DNA of 64,000 nt, from assembly GCA_964453155.1 (NCBI GenBank), contig CAYVQU010000005.1, forward strand, positions 1-64,000, given 5' to 3'. Shown here piece by piece: positions 8,754-18,402 of the stretch. A program made the position numbers and the translations under genes. Positions within the stretch are counted from its first letter, which is position 1. Each line of letters opens with the position of its first letter. The DNA comes from CAYVQU01 sp964453155. Lineage in GTDB: Bacteria; Chloroflexota; Anaerolineae; Anaerolineales; UBA11858. The notes under the pieces were generated by a model that was not told where the DNA came from, ran no database searches, and saw nothing but the letters and a program-made list of their open reading frames with translations.

Positions 8754-11700
8754 TTATTCTTCAGTGGTCGCGGTGCTGTCAGCAACTTCAGGGGTATCTT
8801 CAATTCCCACGACTGGCGCTTCACCCTCGGTCGCAGCAGCAACCACCTCTGGATCCAGGATTTCTGCTACTGCTTCTACCGGTTCGGCCCCATCACCTTC
8901 TATGGCGGCCAGGGGCAAATCATCTAGTGATTCGGGTTCTCCCAATGGGGCCGAAAAACGACCGCGCTCAAAGCCGGTTCCTGCAGGGATCAACTTACCG
9001 ATGATCACGTTTTCCTTCAGGCCATACAGCGGGTCTTCGGAAGCAGCAATTGCGGCCCCAGCTAACACGCGGATGGTGTGCTGGAAGGAGGAGGCTGACA
9101 GGAAAGAATCAGTGCTCAACGAGGCCTTGGTAATCCCTAGCAAAATTTCAATATATTGGGCCGGGGTTTTGCCTTCGGCCAACAAATTCTCATTGATCCG
9201 TTTCAGAACCAGCCGGTCAACCAAATCGCCCGGCAAGTATTCGGCATCGCCAGATTGGGTCACCTGAACTCGTGACATCATCTTGGTAATAATGACCTCG
9301 AAGTGTTTATCATGGATGTTCTGACCCTGAGAGCGATAAACCTTTTGTACCTCAGAGAGCAGGTACATTTGGGTCGCCTCGCGTCCCTGGATACGAAGAA
9401 TGTTGTGAGGATTTAGAGAACCCTCAGTCAACGCCTGACCTGGATCAACTTTCTGACCATCTTGAACCAACAACCGAGTATTACTAGGAATTTCGTATTC
9501 TTCTTCATCCCGTTGTTCATAGGCCACAATTACGGTATCGCCTTCAACCCGCACGCGCCCAGCTCGCAAGGCAACCAGCGTATTTTCATCCTCTGCTTTC
9601 GCGATTACATCACCCTGGCTGACTTCATCTTCGTCAGAAATGACAATCTGCCAACCATCGGCAATTTCGTAGCGGTCGCTCAGCATTTCTGAGTGGGTCA
9701 CCCGAACAACCCGCATATCGCTATAGCGATCAGATTGTTCAACATGGGCCGTACCCGCGATTTCTGTCACCACAGCTTCACCTTTGGGCAGTTTACGGGC
9801 TTCGAACAACTCCTCAACACGGGGGAGACCGGTTGTGATGTCACCACCAGCTGCCACACCACCGGTGTGGAAGGTTCGCAGGGTCAACTGGGTGCCCGGC
9901 TCACCAATCGATTGAGCCGCAACAATACCTACGGCGGAACCAATTTCAATCAATTCGCCACGACCGAAATCCATCCCATAGCATTTGGCGCAAATACCAT
10001 GCTCCAACTCGCATGCCAGGGCTGAATAAACATTCACATCCGCGACTCCGGCAGCCACGATCTGGCGTACATGCTCACGATCAAGTAGCGTGTCTTTCTC
10101 AACGATGATTTCACCGGTTTGGGGATTGACGACTCGTTCGGCCACATTGCGGCCATATAATCGGCTGCCCAAAGATTGTCCGGCAACATCATCGCTACGG
10201 CGGATTTTGATGCTGGAATCAGTGCCACAGTCGTCATCGTTGATGATCAAATCCTGGGCTACATCAACCAGACGGCGAGTGAGATAACCGGCATCCGCAG
10301 TACGCAACGCGGTGTCAGCCAAACCCTTGCGAGAACCATGGGTTGACATAAAGTATTCCAAGGCCGTCAGACCTTCACGGAAGTTTGAGCGGATCGGCCA
10401 GGGGATAATGCGTCCAGAAGGATCGGCCATCAAACCACGCATACCAGCTAACTGGGAAACCGGACCGAAACCACCTTTGGTCGCTCCGGAGTTCGCCATC
10501 GTGGCCAGGTTACCATGGGGGTCCATGTGAGCCCGCACAGCCTGACCAACATCGGTTGTGGTGCGCTGCCAAATCTCGATGACACGCTCGTTTTGCTCTT
10601 GTTCAGTCAATAAACCCCGGCGGAAATTCCGCTGGACGGCTTGCACATCCTGAATGGCTTTATTGACAATGTCTTCTTTTTCAGGGGGTACCGTAATATC
10701 AGCAACCGCGACAGAATAGCCTGATTTGGTCGCATAAGCAAAACCAATATCTTTAATCCGATCGGCTGAGCGCGTTGTTTCGGCTTCGCCACAGACTTCG
10801 TAAATCTCGGCAATCAAATCTTTGACGCCACCCTTTTCAAGGGATTCATTTACAAATTGAACTTCCGCCGGCAGAATGCGATTGAAGAGCACGCGCCCTA
10901 CGGTAGTGTCAACCAAACGGGTTTCAGCTTCAGGCAGGCGGCTGCCTTCTTCATCATACCAGGTTTCTACCAGCAATTTGATGCCCGTTGGCACGGTAAC
11001 CTGCCCCATACTGTAAGCCATTTCGACTTCGTCCATGGTGGCAAAGACCCGGCCTTCACCTTCGAAGGCGCGCTCGTCATCTTTGGTGAGGTAATACACA
11101 CCTAAGACCATGTCTTTAGAGGGACCAACAATCGGTTCGCCATCGGCTGGTTTTAGCAAGTTGCGGGAAGAGAGCATGAACTGGCGGGCTTCTTGAACCG
11201 CTTTGTCAGACAGGGGGACATGGACAGCCATCTGGTCACCATCAAAATCCGCGTTGAAAGCGGTGGTAACCAAGGGATGCAGCTGGATTGCGCTGCCCTC
11301 GACCAAAACCGGCTCGAAAGCCTGAATACCCAGACGGTGGAGAGTTGGGGCTCGGTTGAGCATGACGGGACGTTCTTTGATTACTTCTTCGAGTACTTCC
11401 CAGACTTCGGGGCGATTGCGCTCAATGAAGCGTTTGGCACCCCGGACATTGGCTGCATAATTATGAGCTACCAAACGGGAAATCACGAAAGGCCGGAAGA
11501 GTTCTAAAGCCATATTTTTGGGCAGACCACACTGTGAAATCTTCAGTTTTGGTCCAACCACAATAACTGAACGGCCAGAGTAATCCACACGCTTACCCAA
11601 CAGGTTACGGCGGAAACGACCCTTCTTACCCTTGAGCATATCACTCAGGGATTTCAGTTCACGGCGGCCTCGGCGCGAACGCGCTTTACCCCGCTGAGAG

Positions 11701-13127
11701 TTGTCGATCAACGAGTCGACAGCTTCCTGCAGCATCCGTTTTTCATTGCGAACGATCACATCGGGTGCACCCAACTCTAACAATCGTTTTAAACGATTAT
11801 TACGGTTGATTACGCGGCGATAGAGGTCATTCAAGTCAGAGGTAGCAAAGCGGCCACCATCCAACTGGACCATCGGGCGCAAATCCGGGGGAATAACCGG
11901 CAGTACAGTCAAGATCATCCATTCTGGACGGTTGTTGGAACCCCGGAATGATTCAACGACCTTTAAACGCTTAGTAGCTTTGCGCCGCTTCTGCTTACTC
12001 CGCGATGTACGGAGTTCGTGACGCAATTCATCAGCCAGCGTATCCATATCCAAACGGCGTAGAATATCATAAAACGCTTCAGCACCCATATCAGCGCGGA
12101 ACACCTGACCCCAACGAGAGCGGAGTTCACGATAGCGCATCTCACCCATAAAGGTCAGAGGTTGTAGTTCCAGGAGTTCATCGCGCAGGCGCTTATATTC
12201 GTTTCGAGAGCCGGCAACTTCATCTTCGAGCTGATGACGCAGCTCAACCATGGCCTGTTCATCTTCAGCTCGCAAACGGGCAATTTCGAGTTTGATATGT
12301 TCGAGTTCGCGCTGTTTTTGGCCTTTCAGGTCGTTTTCTAAGTTTTCTAAACGTTCTTTAACAACCTGCTGCACATCAGCAATATGTTGGTTAACGATTG
12401 TGTCACCAGCGTTGACGATGACAACATCGGCCCCAGGGAAAGCAATTTCTTTGCGCGTAGCCTCACCCATCTGTTCTTGCAGATCACTTTCCAGGCGTTG
12501 TCCAGCCCGGATAACGGGTTCGAGCTGAGAGGCAACGGTCTCGTTGTAATGGGATTCGATACTTTCTTCGCGCTGTTTGAGCTCTTCTAATTGAGCCTCA
12601 CGATTACCTTGCAGACCTTCAATTTGCGTATTTAACTGCTCGGTGATGCCGGAGTTTTTATCGGCGTATTCTTCTTCCAGACGCGTCAAAGCTTTTTGCC
12701 GGGCGTCTTCATCTACATAGGTAACTACATATTGGGCAAAATACAATACACGATCTAAGTTCCGGCGAGAGATATCTAGAAGCAAACCTAAATAGGATGG
12801 AACTCGCCGGGTGTACCAAACATGAGCAACGGGACAAGATAACTCAATATGCCCCATGCGCTCACGACGTACAGATGAGCGAGTAACCTCAACGCCGCAT
12901 TTATCACAAACAATGCCCTTGTAGCGAATGTTTTTATACTTACCACAATAGCATTGCCAATCACGCGTCGGCCCAAAAATTGCCTCACAAAACAAACCGT
13001 CTTTCTCGGGCCGTAGACGACGATAATTAATGGTTTCGGGTTTAAGGACCTCACCATAAGACCAACTCCGAATGGTCTCGGGTGAAGCCAAGCTAATACG
13101 AAGTGCGGTTAGCCCCTTAGTTTCCAC
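8754..13127 (-). CDS. rpoC: RNA polymerase beta-prime subunit
   Basis: A protein of 1457 aa with a GTG start at 13127 and AGGAGG seven bases upstream. The zinc ribbon uses Cys59, Cys61, Cys74 and Cys77. The catalytic loop NADFDGD is at 625-631 and coordinates the active-site Mg2+. A second Cys cluster (DDDCGTDSS with CELEHGICAKC), the trigger-loop region (TLRTFHTGGVA) and the C-terminal assembly region are present. Between YFAQYVV (about 130) and MGAEAFYDIL an insert of roughly 160 residues relative to E. coli appears, mostly charged coiled coil with one beta-like patch (GADVVIVNAGDTIV) near 232-245. The tail is acidic. rpoB is not adjacent: the upstream neighbour is a histidine kinase, and rpoC has its own promoter and leader. 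Confidence 0.98.
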   Translation of the reverse strand: METKGLTALRISLASPETIRSWSYGEVLKPETINYRRLRPEKDGLFCEAIFGPTRDWQCYCGKYKNIRYKGIVCDKCGVEVTRSSVRRERMGHIELSCPVAHVWYTRRVPSYLGLLLDISRRNLDRVLYFAQYVVTYVDEDARQKALTRLEEEYADKNSGITEQLNTQIEGLQGNREAQLEELKQREESIESHYNETVASQLEPVIRAGQRLESDLQEQMGEATRKEIAFPGADVVIVNAGDTIVNQHIADVQQVVKERLENLENDLKGQKQRELEHIKLEIARLRAEDEQAMVELRHQLEDEVAGSRNEYKRLRDELLELQPLTFMGEMRYRELRSRWGQVFRADMGAEAFYDILRRLDMDTLADELRHELRTSRSKQKRRKATKRLKVVESFRGSNNRPEWMILTVLPVIPPDLRPMVQLDGGRFATSDLNDLYRRVINRNNRLKRLLELGAPDVIVRNEKRMLQEAVDSLIDNSQRGKARSRRGRRELKSLSDMLKGKKGRFRRNLLGKRVDYSGRSVIVVGPKLKISQCGLPKNMALELFRPFVISRLVAHNYAANVRGAKRFIERNRPEVWEVLEEVIKERPVMLNRAPTLHRLGIQAFEPVLVEGSAIQLHPLVTTAFNADFDGDQMAVHVPLSDKAVQEARQFMLSSRNLLKPADGEPIVGPSKDMVLGVYYLTKDDERAFEGEGRVFATMDEVEMAYSMGQVTVPTGIKLLVETWYDEEGSRLPEAETRLVDTTVGRVLFNRILPAEVQFVNESLEKGGVKDLIAEIYEVCGEAETTRSADRIKDIGFAYATKSGYSVAVADITVPPEKEDIVNKAIQDVQAVQRNFRRGLLTEQEQNERVIEIWQRTTTDVGQAVRAHMDPHGNLATMANSGATKGGFGPVSQLAGMRGLMADPSGRIIPWPIRSNFREGLTALEYFMSTHGSRKGLADTALRTADAGYLTRRLVDVAQDLIINDDDCGTDSSIKIRRSDDVAGQSLGSRLYGRNVAERVVNPQTGEIIVEKDTLLDREHVRQIVAAGVADVNVYSALACELEHGICAKCYGMDFGRGELIEIGSAVGIVAAQSIGEPGTQLTLRTFHTGGVAAGGDITTGLPRVEELFEARKLPKGEAVVTEIAGTAHVEQSDRYSDMRVVRVTHSEMLSDRYEIADGWQIVISDEDEVSQGDVIAKAEDENTLVALRAGRVRVEGDTVIVAYEQRDEEEYEIPSNTRLLVQDGQKVDPGQALTEGSLNPHNILRIQGREATQMYLLSEVQKVYRSQGQNIHDKHFEVIITKMMSRVQVTQSGDAEYLPGDLVDRLVLKRINENLLAEGKTPAQYIEILLGITKASLSTDSFLSASSFQHTIRVLAGAAIAASEDPLYGLKENVIIGKLIPAGTGFERGRFSAPLGEPESLDDLPLAAIEGDGAEPVEAVAEILDPEVVAAATEGEAPVVGIEDTPEVADSTATTEE

Positions 13128-13174
13128 GCGGCTGCCTCCTGATTGAACCTAATTGAGTACTCGAATAATTCAAC

Positions 13175-13209
13175 AAAAAACGTGGTATTCGCTCAGTGGC
13201 GCATACCAC
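13175..13209 (-). promoter_or_regulatory. Terminator-like hairpin 2 in the rpoC leader
   Basis: On the minus strand GTGGTAT and ATACCAC (13203-13209 with 13182-13188) form a 7-bp stem around a 14-base loop, followed by GTTTTTTG. It lies about 50 bases before the rpoC GTG. It may attenuate transcription, or stop read-through from the kinase gene. Confidence 0.55.
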
Positions 13210-13286
13210 AAATATACGCTGTTTAATTGATTTTCACTACACTACTGGATTGTACAATAAAGAACAAAAGAGTATCCTATATACGA

Positions 13287-13326
13287 ACAAAAGCAAGCGC
13301 AAGAGAATTAACTTCTCTGCGCTCGC
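13287..13326 (-). promoter_or_regulatory. Terminator-like hairpin 1 in the rpoC leader
   Basis: Arms 13293-13307 and 13313-13326 pair along 14 positions with one bulge and one G-T pair around a five-base loop. TTTTGTTCG follows on the minus strand. It begins about 25 bases after the predicted rpoC transcription start. Confidence 0.6.
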
Positions 13327-13359
13327 TGCGTAGTTATACCGTTTTGGCATGCGGGCCGG

Positions 13360-13388
13360 ATTATACAGGATGGATTAGTAAACGTCAA
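13360..13388 (-). promoter_or_regulatory. Strong sigma70 promoter of rpoC
   Basis: On the minus strand TTGACG (13383-13388) and TATAAT (13360-13365) are separated by exactly 17 bases. The -35 overlaps the last codons of the upstream kinase gene. The leader to the GTG is about 225 nt. Confidence 0.8.
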
Positions 13389-16300
13389 GCTTGGCGCAAG
13401 GGAATTTCAAAGAAAAAAGTACTACCTTGCCCCAGGGTGCTTTCCACCCAAACTCGGCCATTATGATGATCGGCAATGGATTTGACGATTACTAGCCCCA
13501 ATCCGGTCCCGCGCTCTTTTTTGGCTTCGCGACTGGCACTGCGATAAAATTTTTCAAACAAGCGGGGTTGATCCACTGGAGAGATTCCAATGCCAGTATC
13601 CTGAACCTCTAGGATCATCTTTTCTTGACGGGTCTTAATCCGGACCCAAATGTTTTGCCCTACGGGAGTATATTTGATTGCATTCTCAATCAAGTTATAA
13701 AGCGCCTGGCGTAATAAAGCTGGATCCGCTTGAACTATAGAATTCGATGATTCAGGAATTTCAACCTCAAAATCCAATCTCTTTTGAGTGAATTTTAATC
13801 GCAGTGAATCAGAAACTTCATCGACCACATCGGGGATTGAAAGCATTTCGAGCTGCAACCCAATTCCAGCCTCAATTCTTCCCAGATCAAGCAAATTATT
13901 TACGAGGCGAGACATACTTTCAACACCAACCACAATCTTGCGCACATATCCGGCTTGTTGTTCGTTCAATTCCCCGACCATTTCCAACATGGTGGTATAG
14001 CCGCGCATCAAGGTCAATGGGGATCGCAAATCATGGCTGACGGTAGAGACAAATTCGGATTTAAGGGCATCTAATTCTTTAAAATGGGTGATATCTCGCA
14101 AAACACATACCCGGCCAATTTGCAAATCATCGGCTAATATATTTGAAGCCATGGCCAAGTAAACTCGTTCATCTGGCAAGGATACTTCCACTGGTTCAAG
14201 ATCTTCGAACGAAGATTGCAACAATTTGGCTAATTCAGGAATTTTGATAGCCTCATTGACTGGTTTCCCCTCAATTAAGTCAACGCCCATTCCAAGCGCT
14301 TGCCAGGCCACCGGATTTACCAGCAATAAATGATCATGATGATCCGTAACCAATACTGGATCAGGGGTGGAGGCCAAAATTGCAGCCAGTCGCTGGCGGC
14401 CATATTCGGCCGTCAAAAAGAGGCGGGTATTCGCAGCCGCCAGGGCAGCCTGCCCAGCCAACGTGGTGACAAAACGCACTTCCTCATTAGTAAAAGCATG
14501 AGCCGTATCGTAGGAAACCCATAAAGTACCATAATATTGATTTTCATGTCGCAAGGCAACGGCTAACAAAGCCTCTGGACGGATTACGCCAGCAGGAAAA
14601 TCAATAAGGGTAGTTCGGGCGGGGTTTGTCAGGACAATCCGTTCTTGCTCTGCCATGATGTTCAGAATTTGATCATCATAGACCCGCAACATATTGGTGT
14701 CTCGCCCCAATCCATATTGCGAAATTGGGGTTGTTTCTCGATCAGTTTCGGGGACAACGGCAGGCAGAAGAACCACCCGGGCAGAATTGGCACCGGTTGC
14801 CAAGGCAGACTCTAATATGGGCTGGACCGCCCGTTCCATTTCTAGACTTGAGGCCACGCCCTGACTAACTAACAGCAGGCGGTTCAACTCTTCAAGACGA
14901 GTTTTTAGGCTGAACCGCATCTTTTCAAAGGAACGCCTGAGTTTTCCGACTTCATCTTGGCCATCGGATTGCATGGGATGATCAAGCTGCCCCTGGGATA
15001 TTCGATCAGCCTCAATTGTCAAGGCTTGTAAAGAGGCCGTTACTGCCCGCAAACTCATTCGAATTAGCCCCACCGCAACAAAAGTTAGTAAGAAAACCAT
15101 CCCTACCAGGGGGGCCGCAATATTCAATGCCAACTGCTGAAAACGTTGAGCTGGCAGAGTTAAAACGACTCCCCAAGGTCGGCCAACAGCAGGTTGATAA
15201 AATGTTATTTGTCGGGTGCCATCCGGGGCAATATCATTGAATAACTGGGGAGTTGCTGTCATCTGAGATGGGTACGGCAACATCAAACGATTGACGTCAG
15301 GGCTATAAAGGATCCGGCCATTCTCATCTAATAGGTACCCGGCACCGCCAATATCCCGTAAACTTTGTAAACTAGCCAAAACCGGCTTGGCAAATGGGTT
15401 TGAAGCTAAATCAGTGCGTCCGATAAGAACCCCTTGCATTATCCCATCATCATCAGTAATCGCCGCTAAGAAAGAAACTTGGGCTGATTCGCCCCCATCA
15501 AACGGGGGTAATGAATACGATTGAATCAAAACCCCACTTAATGCTAATTCGATCCCAAATTGTTCATCGGGCACAGTAACAACAGAATAAAAATCAGGTT
15601 CGGGATATCCACCTAACGGCTCCCCCAGGGAATTGAGCACAAATAATTGCCGGAAATAAGGAACTGAACGAATTTCTTCAGAAAGAATTTCTGCTATGTC
15701 AGTTGAGGCCGGGTTTTCGAGTTCGATGTTTTCTGCAATCTGTAAGATCAGATTTTGCCCGGTATCCAAGAAGTAAGGGACTCCCTCGGCCGCGATTTGG
15801 GCTGAACTGGCCATGCGATCTTGTAATATTTGCCGAGCCGCGTTACCGGCAATGATCCAATCGCCAGCAATCAGGATTACCATCAGAATCAACCCAATGG
15901 GGACAATACTCCGTAAGAAGCGAGTTTCCAGACTACTCTCGGATGGCGTTGGCTGCCAGGGTGGTTGCCCTCCCCAAAAATGGGGTACTGCATATTTAAC
16001 AATTTCTGCAACCCCACCGGCAATGATTACGGGCACAACCATTGCAATAAAACTTGCCCCTAAGTTTGAGAGACCATAATCGATTTGACCAGCCAATGAT
16101 CCTCGGGCCAGGAATATTGTATCAACCACATAAATGATCGGATAAATTGCCCCTACAAAAATACAGGCAATGGTGGGGTGCCGCAACCCCCGATAGGTTA
16201 TCGTTCGGAAATTTTGGCTTACAAAGCTGCTAAATATGGCTGCCAGCAGCGCATTCTCAAAGATTGTGAATAATGAATGCGTATCCCAAAACGCCAACGC

Positions 16301-16666
16301 CAAGCCTGACAAGCCTCCTAATAACGCGGCTGGGAGTGGCCCCAATATCCCGCCAGCCAAAATCCAGGGAACAGCTGCAAAAATCATCACTGCCAACCCC
16401 TTGGGTTCTAGGGCTACTTCAGGAAGGGGAAGTACATTCCAGGCTGGCAGACGGATACCAATAAAAAAGCTGGTCAAGGGTACCGCAACCAGAAACACCC
16501 CTAAAAGAATTCCTGATGTGGGATGCCACGGCTTTTGATATTCTCGCCACTGGTAAAGGAGAAAAACGAGAACCCCCAACCATATTAAAAGGCCCAGCCA
16601 CCCTACCCAATCAGCAGGGAGAACCAAAAAAGGGACTTCAGTGAATAAGGAAATAATTGGTGACAT
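13385..16666 (-). CDS. Large membrane sensor histidine kinase (CACHE-HAMP-GAF-PAS-HisKA-HATPase)
   Basis: About 1093 aa from the ATG at 16666; an in-frame TTG at 16693 is possible but neither has a good Shine-Dalgarno. Residues about 1-220 contain six or more membrane helices. A further helix near 260 is followed by a large extracytoplasmic CACHE-like sensor to about 500, then a membrane helix and HAMP (SLQALTIEADRISQGQLD). GAF and PAS domains lead to the HisKA helix with His878 in STVSHDLRSP. The ATPase domain has NLIENAIKYTP, DTGIGIS and GTGLGLVIVKS. All catalytic motifs are intact, unlike the kinase at 421. No response regulator is adjacent. Its 3' end overlaps the rpoC promoter. Confidence 0.93.
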   Translation of the reverse strand: MSPIISLFTEVPFLVLPADWVGWLGLLIWLGVLVFLLYQWREYQKPWHPTSGILLGVFLVAVPLTSFFIGIRLPAWNVLPLPEVALEPKGLAVMIFAAVPWILAGGILGPLPAALLGGLSGLALAFWDTHSLFTIFENALLAAIFSSFVSQNFRTITYRGLRHPTIACIFVGAIYPIIYVVDTIFLARGSLAGQIDYGLSNLGASFIAMVVPVIIAGGVAEIVKYAVPHFWGGQPPWQPTPSESSLETRFLRSIVPIGLILMVILIAGDWIIAGNAARQILQDRMASSAQIAAEGVPYFLDTGQNLILQIAENIELENPASTDIAEILSEEIRSVPYFRQLFVLNSLGEPLGGYPEPDFYSVVTVPDEQFGIELALSGVLIQSYSLPPFDGGESAQVSFLAAITDDDGIMQGVLIGRTDLASNPFAKPVLASLQSLRDIGGAGYLLDENGRILYSPDVNRLMLPYPSQMTATPQLFNDIAPDGTRQITFYQPAVGRPWGVVLTLPAQRFQQLALNIAAPLVGMVFLLTFVAVGLIRMSLRAVTASLQALTIEADRISQGQLDHPMQSDGQDEVGKLRRSFEKMRFSLKTRLEELNRLLLVSQGVASSLEMERAVQPILESALATGANSARVVLLPAVVPETDRETTPISQYGLGRDTNMLRVYDDQILNIMAEQERIVLTNPARTTLIDFPAGVIRPEALLAVALRHENQYYGTLWVSYDTAHAFTNEEVRFVTTLAGQAALAAANTRLFLTAEYGRQRLAAILASTPDPVLVTDHHDHLLLVNPVAWQALGMGVDLIEGKPVNEAIKIPELAKLLQSSFEDLEPVEVSLPDERVYLAMASNILADDLQIGRVCVLRDITHFKELDALKSEFVSTVSHDLRSPLTLMRGYTTMLEMVGELNEQQAGYVRKIVVGVESMSRLVNNLLDLGRIEAGIGLQLEMLSIPDVVDEVSDSLRLKFTQKRLDFEVEIPESSNSIVQADPALLRQALYNLIENAIKYTPVGQNIWVRIKTRQEKMILEVQDTGIGISPVDQPRLFEKFYRSASREAKKERGTGLGLVIVKSIADHHNGRVWVESTLGQGSTFFFEIPLRQA

Positions 16667-16696
16667 CAACAGCTTGGGTTTGAGCCCAATCAACCC

Positions 16697-16810
16697 GACT
16701 AAGTGCGTGGGGGTTTGTGTTTTGAACTAAATCTGGCAAATGCTACCGCCACACCTGAGCAGTTTTCGACTTGAACTTATACTCTATATCAAGACTCTTT
16801 CCAAAAACCA
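16697..16810. repeat. Double-stem dispersed repeat, copy A (partly decayed)
   Basis: Stem 1 is 16705-16714 with 16745-16754 (two mismatches, 30-base loop). The spacer is CTGA. Stem 2 starts at 16759-16769 (GCAGTTTTCGA), with a degenerate partner near 16800-16810. The first 14 bases (16697-16710) are identical to the minus strand of copy B, and a second 25-base block (16744-16768) differs at two positions. It lies antisense to the downstream kinase gene. Confidence 0.75.
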
Positions 16811-16869
16811 CTAAATTAGTTAATAATCCTAAAGATGCAAAGAGGATGCCATCCTATCGATCTTGATTG

Positions 16870-16878
16870 ATTATAGCA
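16870..16878 (-). promoter_or_regulatory. Extended -10 element before the 16666 kinase
   Basis: The minus strand reads TGCTATAAT. No clear -35 lies 16-18 bases upstream; a TTGACA occurs but 25 bases away. If used, the leader is about 195 nt and contains repeat copy A in reverse orientation. Confidence 0.45.
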
Positions 16879-16952
16879 CCAATTAGAAATTATCTTTTGC
16901 TGTCAAATTACAACTCGATGTGGTTTGCATAACAATTTTTCTCCCATCAATT

Positions 16953-17672
16953 TCACAACCACTTAATGGTGTTTTGGGTCGCTTGGGATAAATCCGCATA
17001 AACCCCACGGCGATGCTCGGGTAGTAATGATGACAGAATGTACATGGCTTCATTCGTCATCGCCCGCAACTGTTGACCACGCGCCTTTTGAAATTCAGAT
17101 CGAAATCGAAACGGCCGTCCAAATTTAACGTGGGCTCCCGGCTCTTTCCAACGAGGTGAAGTCCGAAAAACCGGGAAACCTGGAGTACCATCTAGGGCAA
17201 CGGGGAAAACTGGGGAGTTGGTACGGCTCGCCAAATAAGCAACGCCCTCCCGAGCATCCTGTAAAGCTGGTGAACGAGTACCTTCGGGCGCCACCAAGAC
17301 AAGCTCTCCTGCCCGTAAAATGGCCATAGCTTTTTGTAATGCGCTCCGATCTACCGTATCCCGTTTGATAGGCACTACCCCCCACATCTTTGGGAAAATC
17401 CCTACAAAGGGATAATCATAAGCTTCAACTTTAGCCAGCGGAATTATTTGACGCGGTAATGAGTGTAAAACCACAATCGGATCAATAAATGCAATGTGGT
17501 TGATGAGCAGGATGCCCCCACCTTCAGCCGGGATGTTCTCTAATCCTTCAACCCGGTCTAACTTAGCGATCAGCGTAAAGCCAATCCACTTGATTAAAAA
17601 CCGCAAAAACCGACGTTTAGCTGCCCATTCTTGATGATTATAGTGATGATTATTCGTGTTTGTCACTTTCAA
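16953..17672 (-). CDS. PlsC-type 1-acylglycerol-3-phosphate acyltransferase (1 of 3)
   Basis: A protein of 239 aa. The acyltransferase motifs are intact: NHIAFID (His59, Asp64), a KRDTVDRSAL region, APEGTRS, and PVALDGTPG. These enzymes transfer acyl chains from acyl-CoA, acyl-ACP or acyl-phosphate to lysophosphatidate at the membrane. The start is TTG at 17672 (GGAG four bases upstream) or GTG at 17666; no ATG is available before the conserved region. It overlaps the upstream acyltransferase by 23 bases. Confidence 0.88.
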   Translation of the reverse strand: MKVTNTNNHHYNHQEWAAKRRFLRFLIKWIGFTLIAKLDRVEGLENIPAEGGGILLINHIAFIDPIVVLHSLPRQIIPLAKVEAYDYPFVGIFPKMWGVVPIKRDTVDRSALQKAMAILRAGELVLVAPEGTRSPALQDAREGVAYLASRTNSPVFPVALDGTPGFPVFRTSPRWKEPGAHVKFGRPFRFRSEFQKARGQQLRAMTNEAMYILSSLLPEHRRGVYADLSQATQNTIKWL

Positions 17673-18402
17673 AATTCTCCGACAAATTGCGATAAACGCC
17701 CTGATATTCAGATGGCAAAAGTTGAGCCAAGGCGACCATTATCCGCTGCGTCCCAGCAGCAACTGCTTCTCGGCGACCTGATAGATCATCCAACGTGAAA
17801 GGTTCACCAACAGATATGCTAACACTTGTCCGGCGTAAACGTTTCAAGTTTCCAAAAACCCGGCTATTTTCAGTTCCGGTAACTGCCACCGGCAATAGGG
17901 GCACGCCCGCTTTTAAGGCAATGAAGGCCGCGCCACCCGTACCCGCTTCAAGTTTGCCAGTTACGCTTTCACGGCCTTCGGGTGCAATCGCAATAATCCG
18001 CTTTTCAGCTAACCCCAGCAGCGCCGCCCTAATCGCCTTCCGATCTGGACGGCCGCGATGAACCCAGATCGTCCCATAGGCGTCAAGTAATTTCCCAATG
18101 AGGGGCCAATCAATGATTTCGGCCTTCCCCAGTAGATCATAGGGGGTCGGTGCAATGGCCAAACCAACTAAGAGATCGGCCCCACCCAGATGATTCGACA
18201 CGACCAATACTGGCCCAGAAGTAACAATATTCTCCCGGCCGCTAACTTCTACCCGTAATGCCAGTCGAACTATGCCCCTAACGGTCCAATGCAAAACTCG
18301 CCGAACAATCCGGCGAGTGGGTGTCAATTGTGGCAACCGAGTTATCTCGGGCCGATATTTTTCAGTGATCGGCTTGGCCGATGAGGAATTCATGGTCGGC
18401 AT
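17650..18402 (-). CDS. PlsC-like acyltransferase (2 of 3)
   Basis: About 250 aa. The motif NHLGGAD (His71, Asp76) is intact, followed by VHRGRPDRKAI, APEGRES and LLPVAVTGTE. I chose the ATG at 18402 because AAGG lies five bases upstream; GTG at 18408 and ATG at 18393 are alternatives. It overlaps genes on both sides, so the three acyltransferases and cmk are probably one transcript. It is clearly paralogous to its neighbours, but Gly-rich after the catalytic His, suggesting a different acceptor. Confidence 0.87.
   Translation of the reverse strand: MPTMNSSSAKPITEKYRPEITRLPQLTPTRRIVRRVLHWTVRGIVRLALRVEVSGRENIVTSGPVLVVSNHLGGADLLVGLAIAPTPYDLLGKAEIIDWPLIGKLLDAYGTIWVHRGRPDRKAIRAALLGLAEKRIIAIAPEGRESVTGKLEAGTGGAAFIALKAGVPLLPVAVTGTENSRVFGNLKRLRRTSVSISVGEPFTLDDLSGRREAVAAGTQRIMVALAQLLPSEYQGVYRNLSENFESDKHE

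Noticed and set aside
8764..9267. Plus-strand frame of 167 codons opposite rpoC
   Set aside because: It is Ser/Ala-rich as expected from the complement of the acidic rpoC tail; no independent support.
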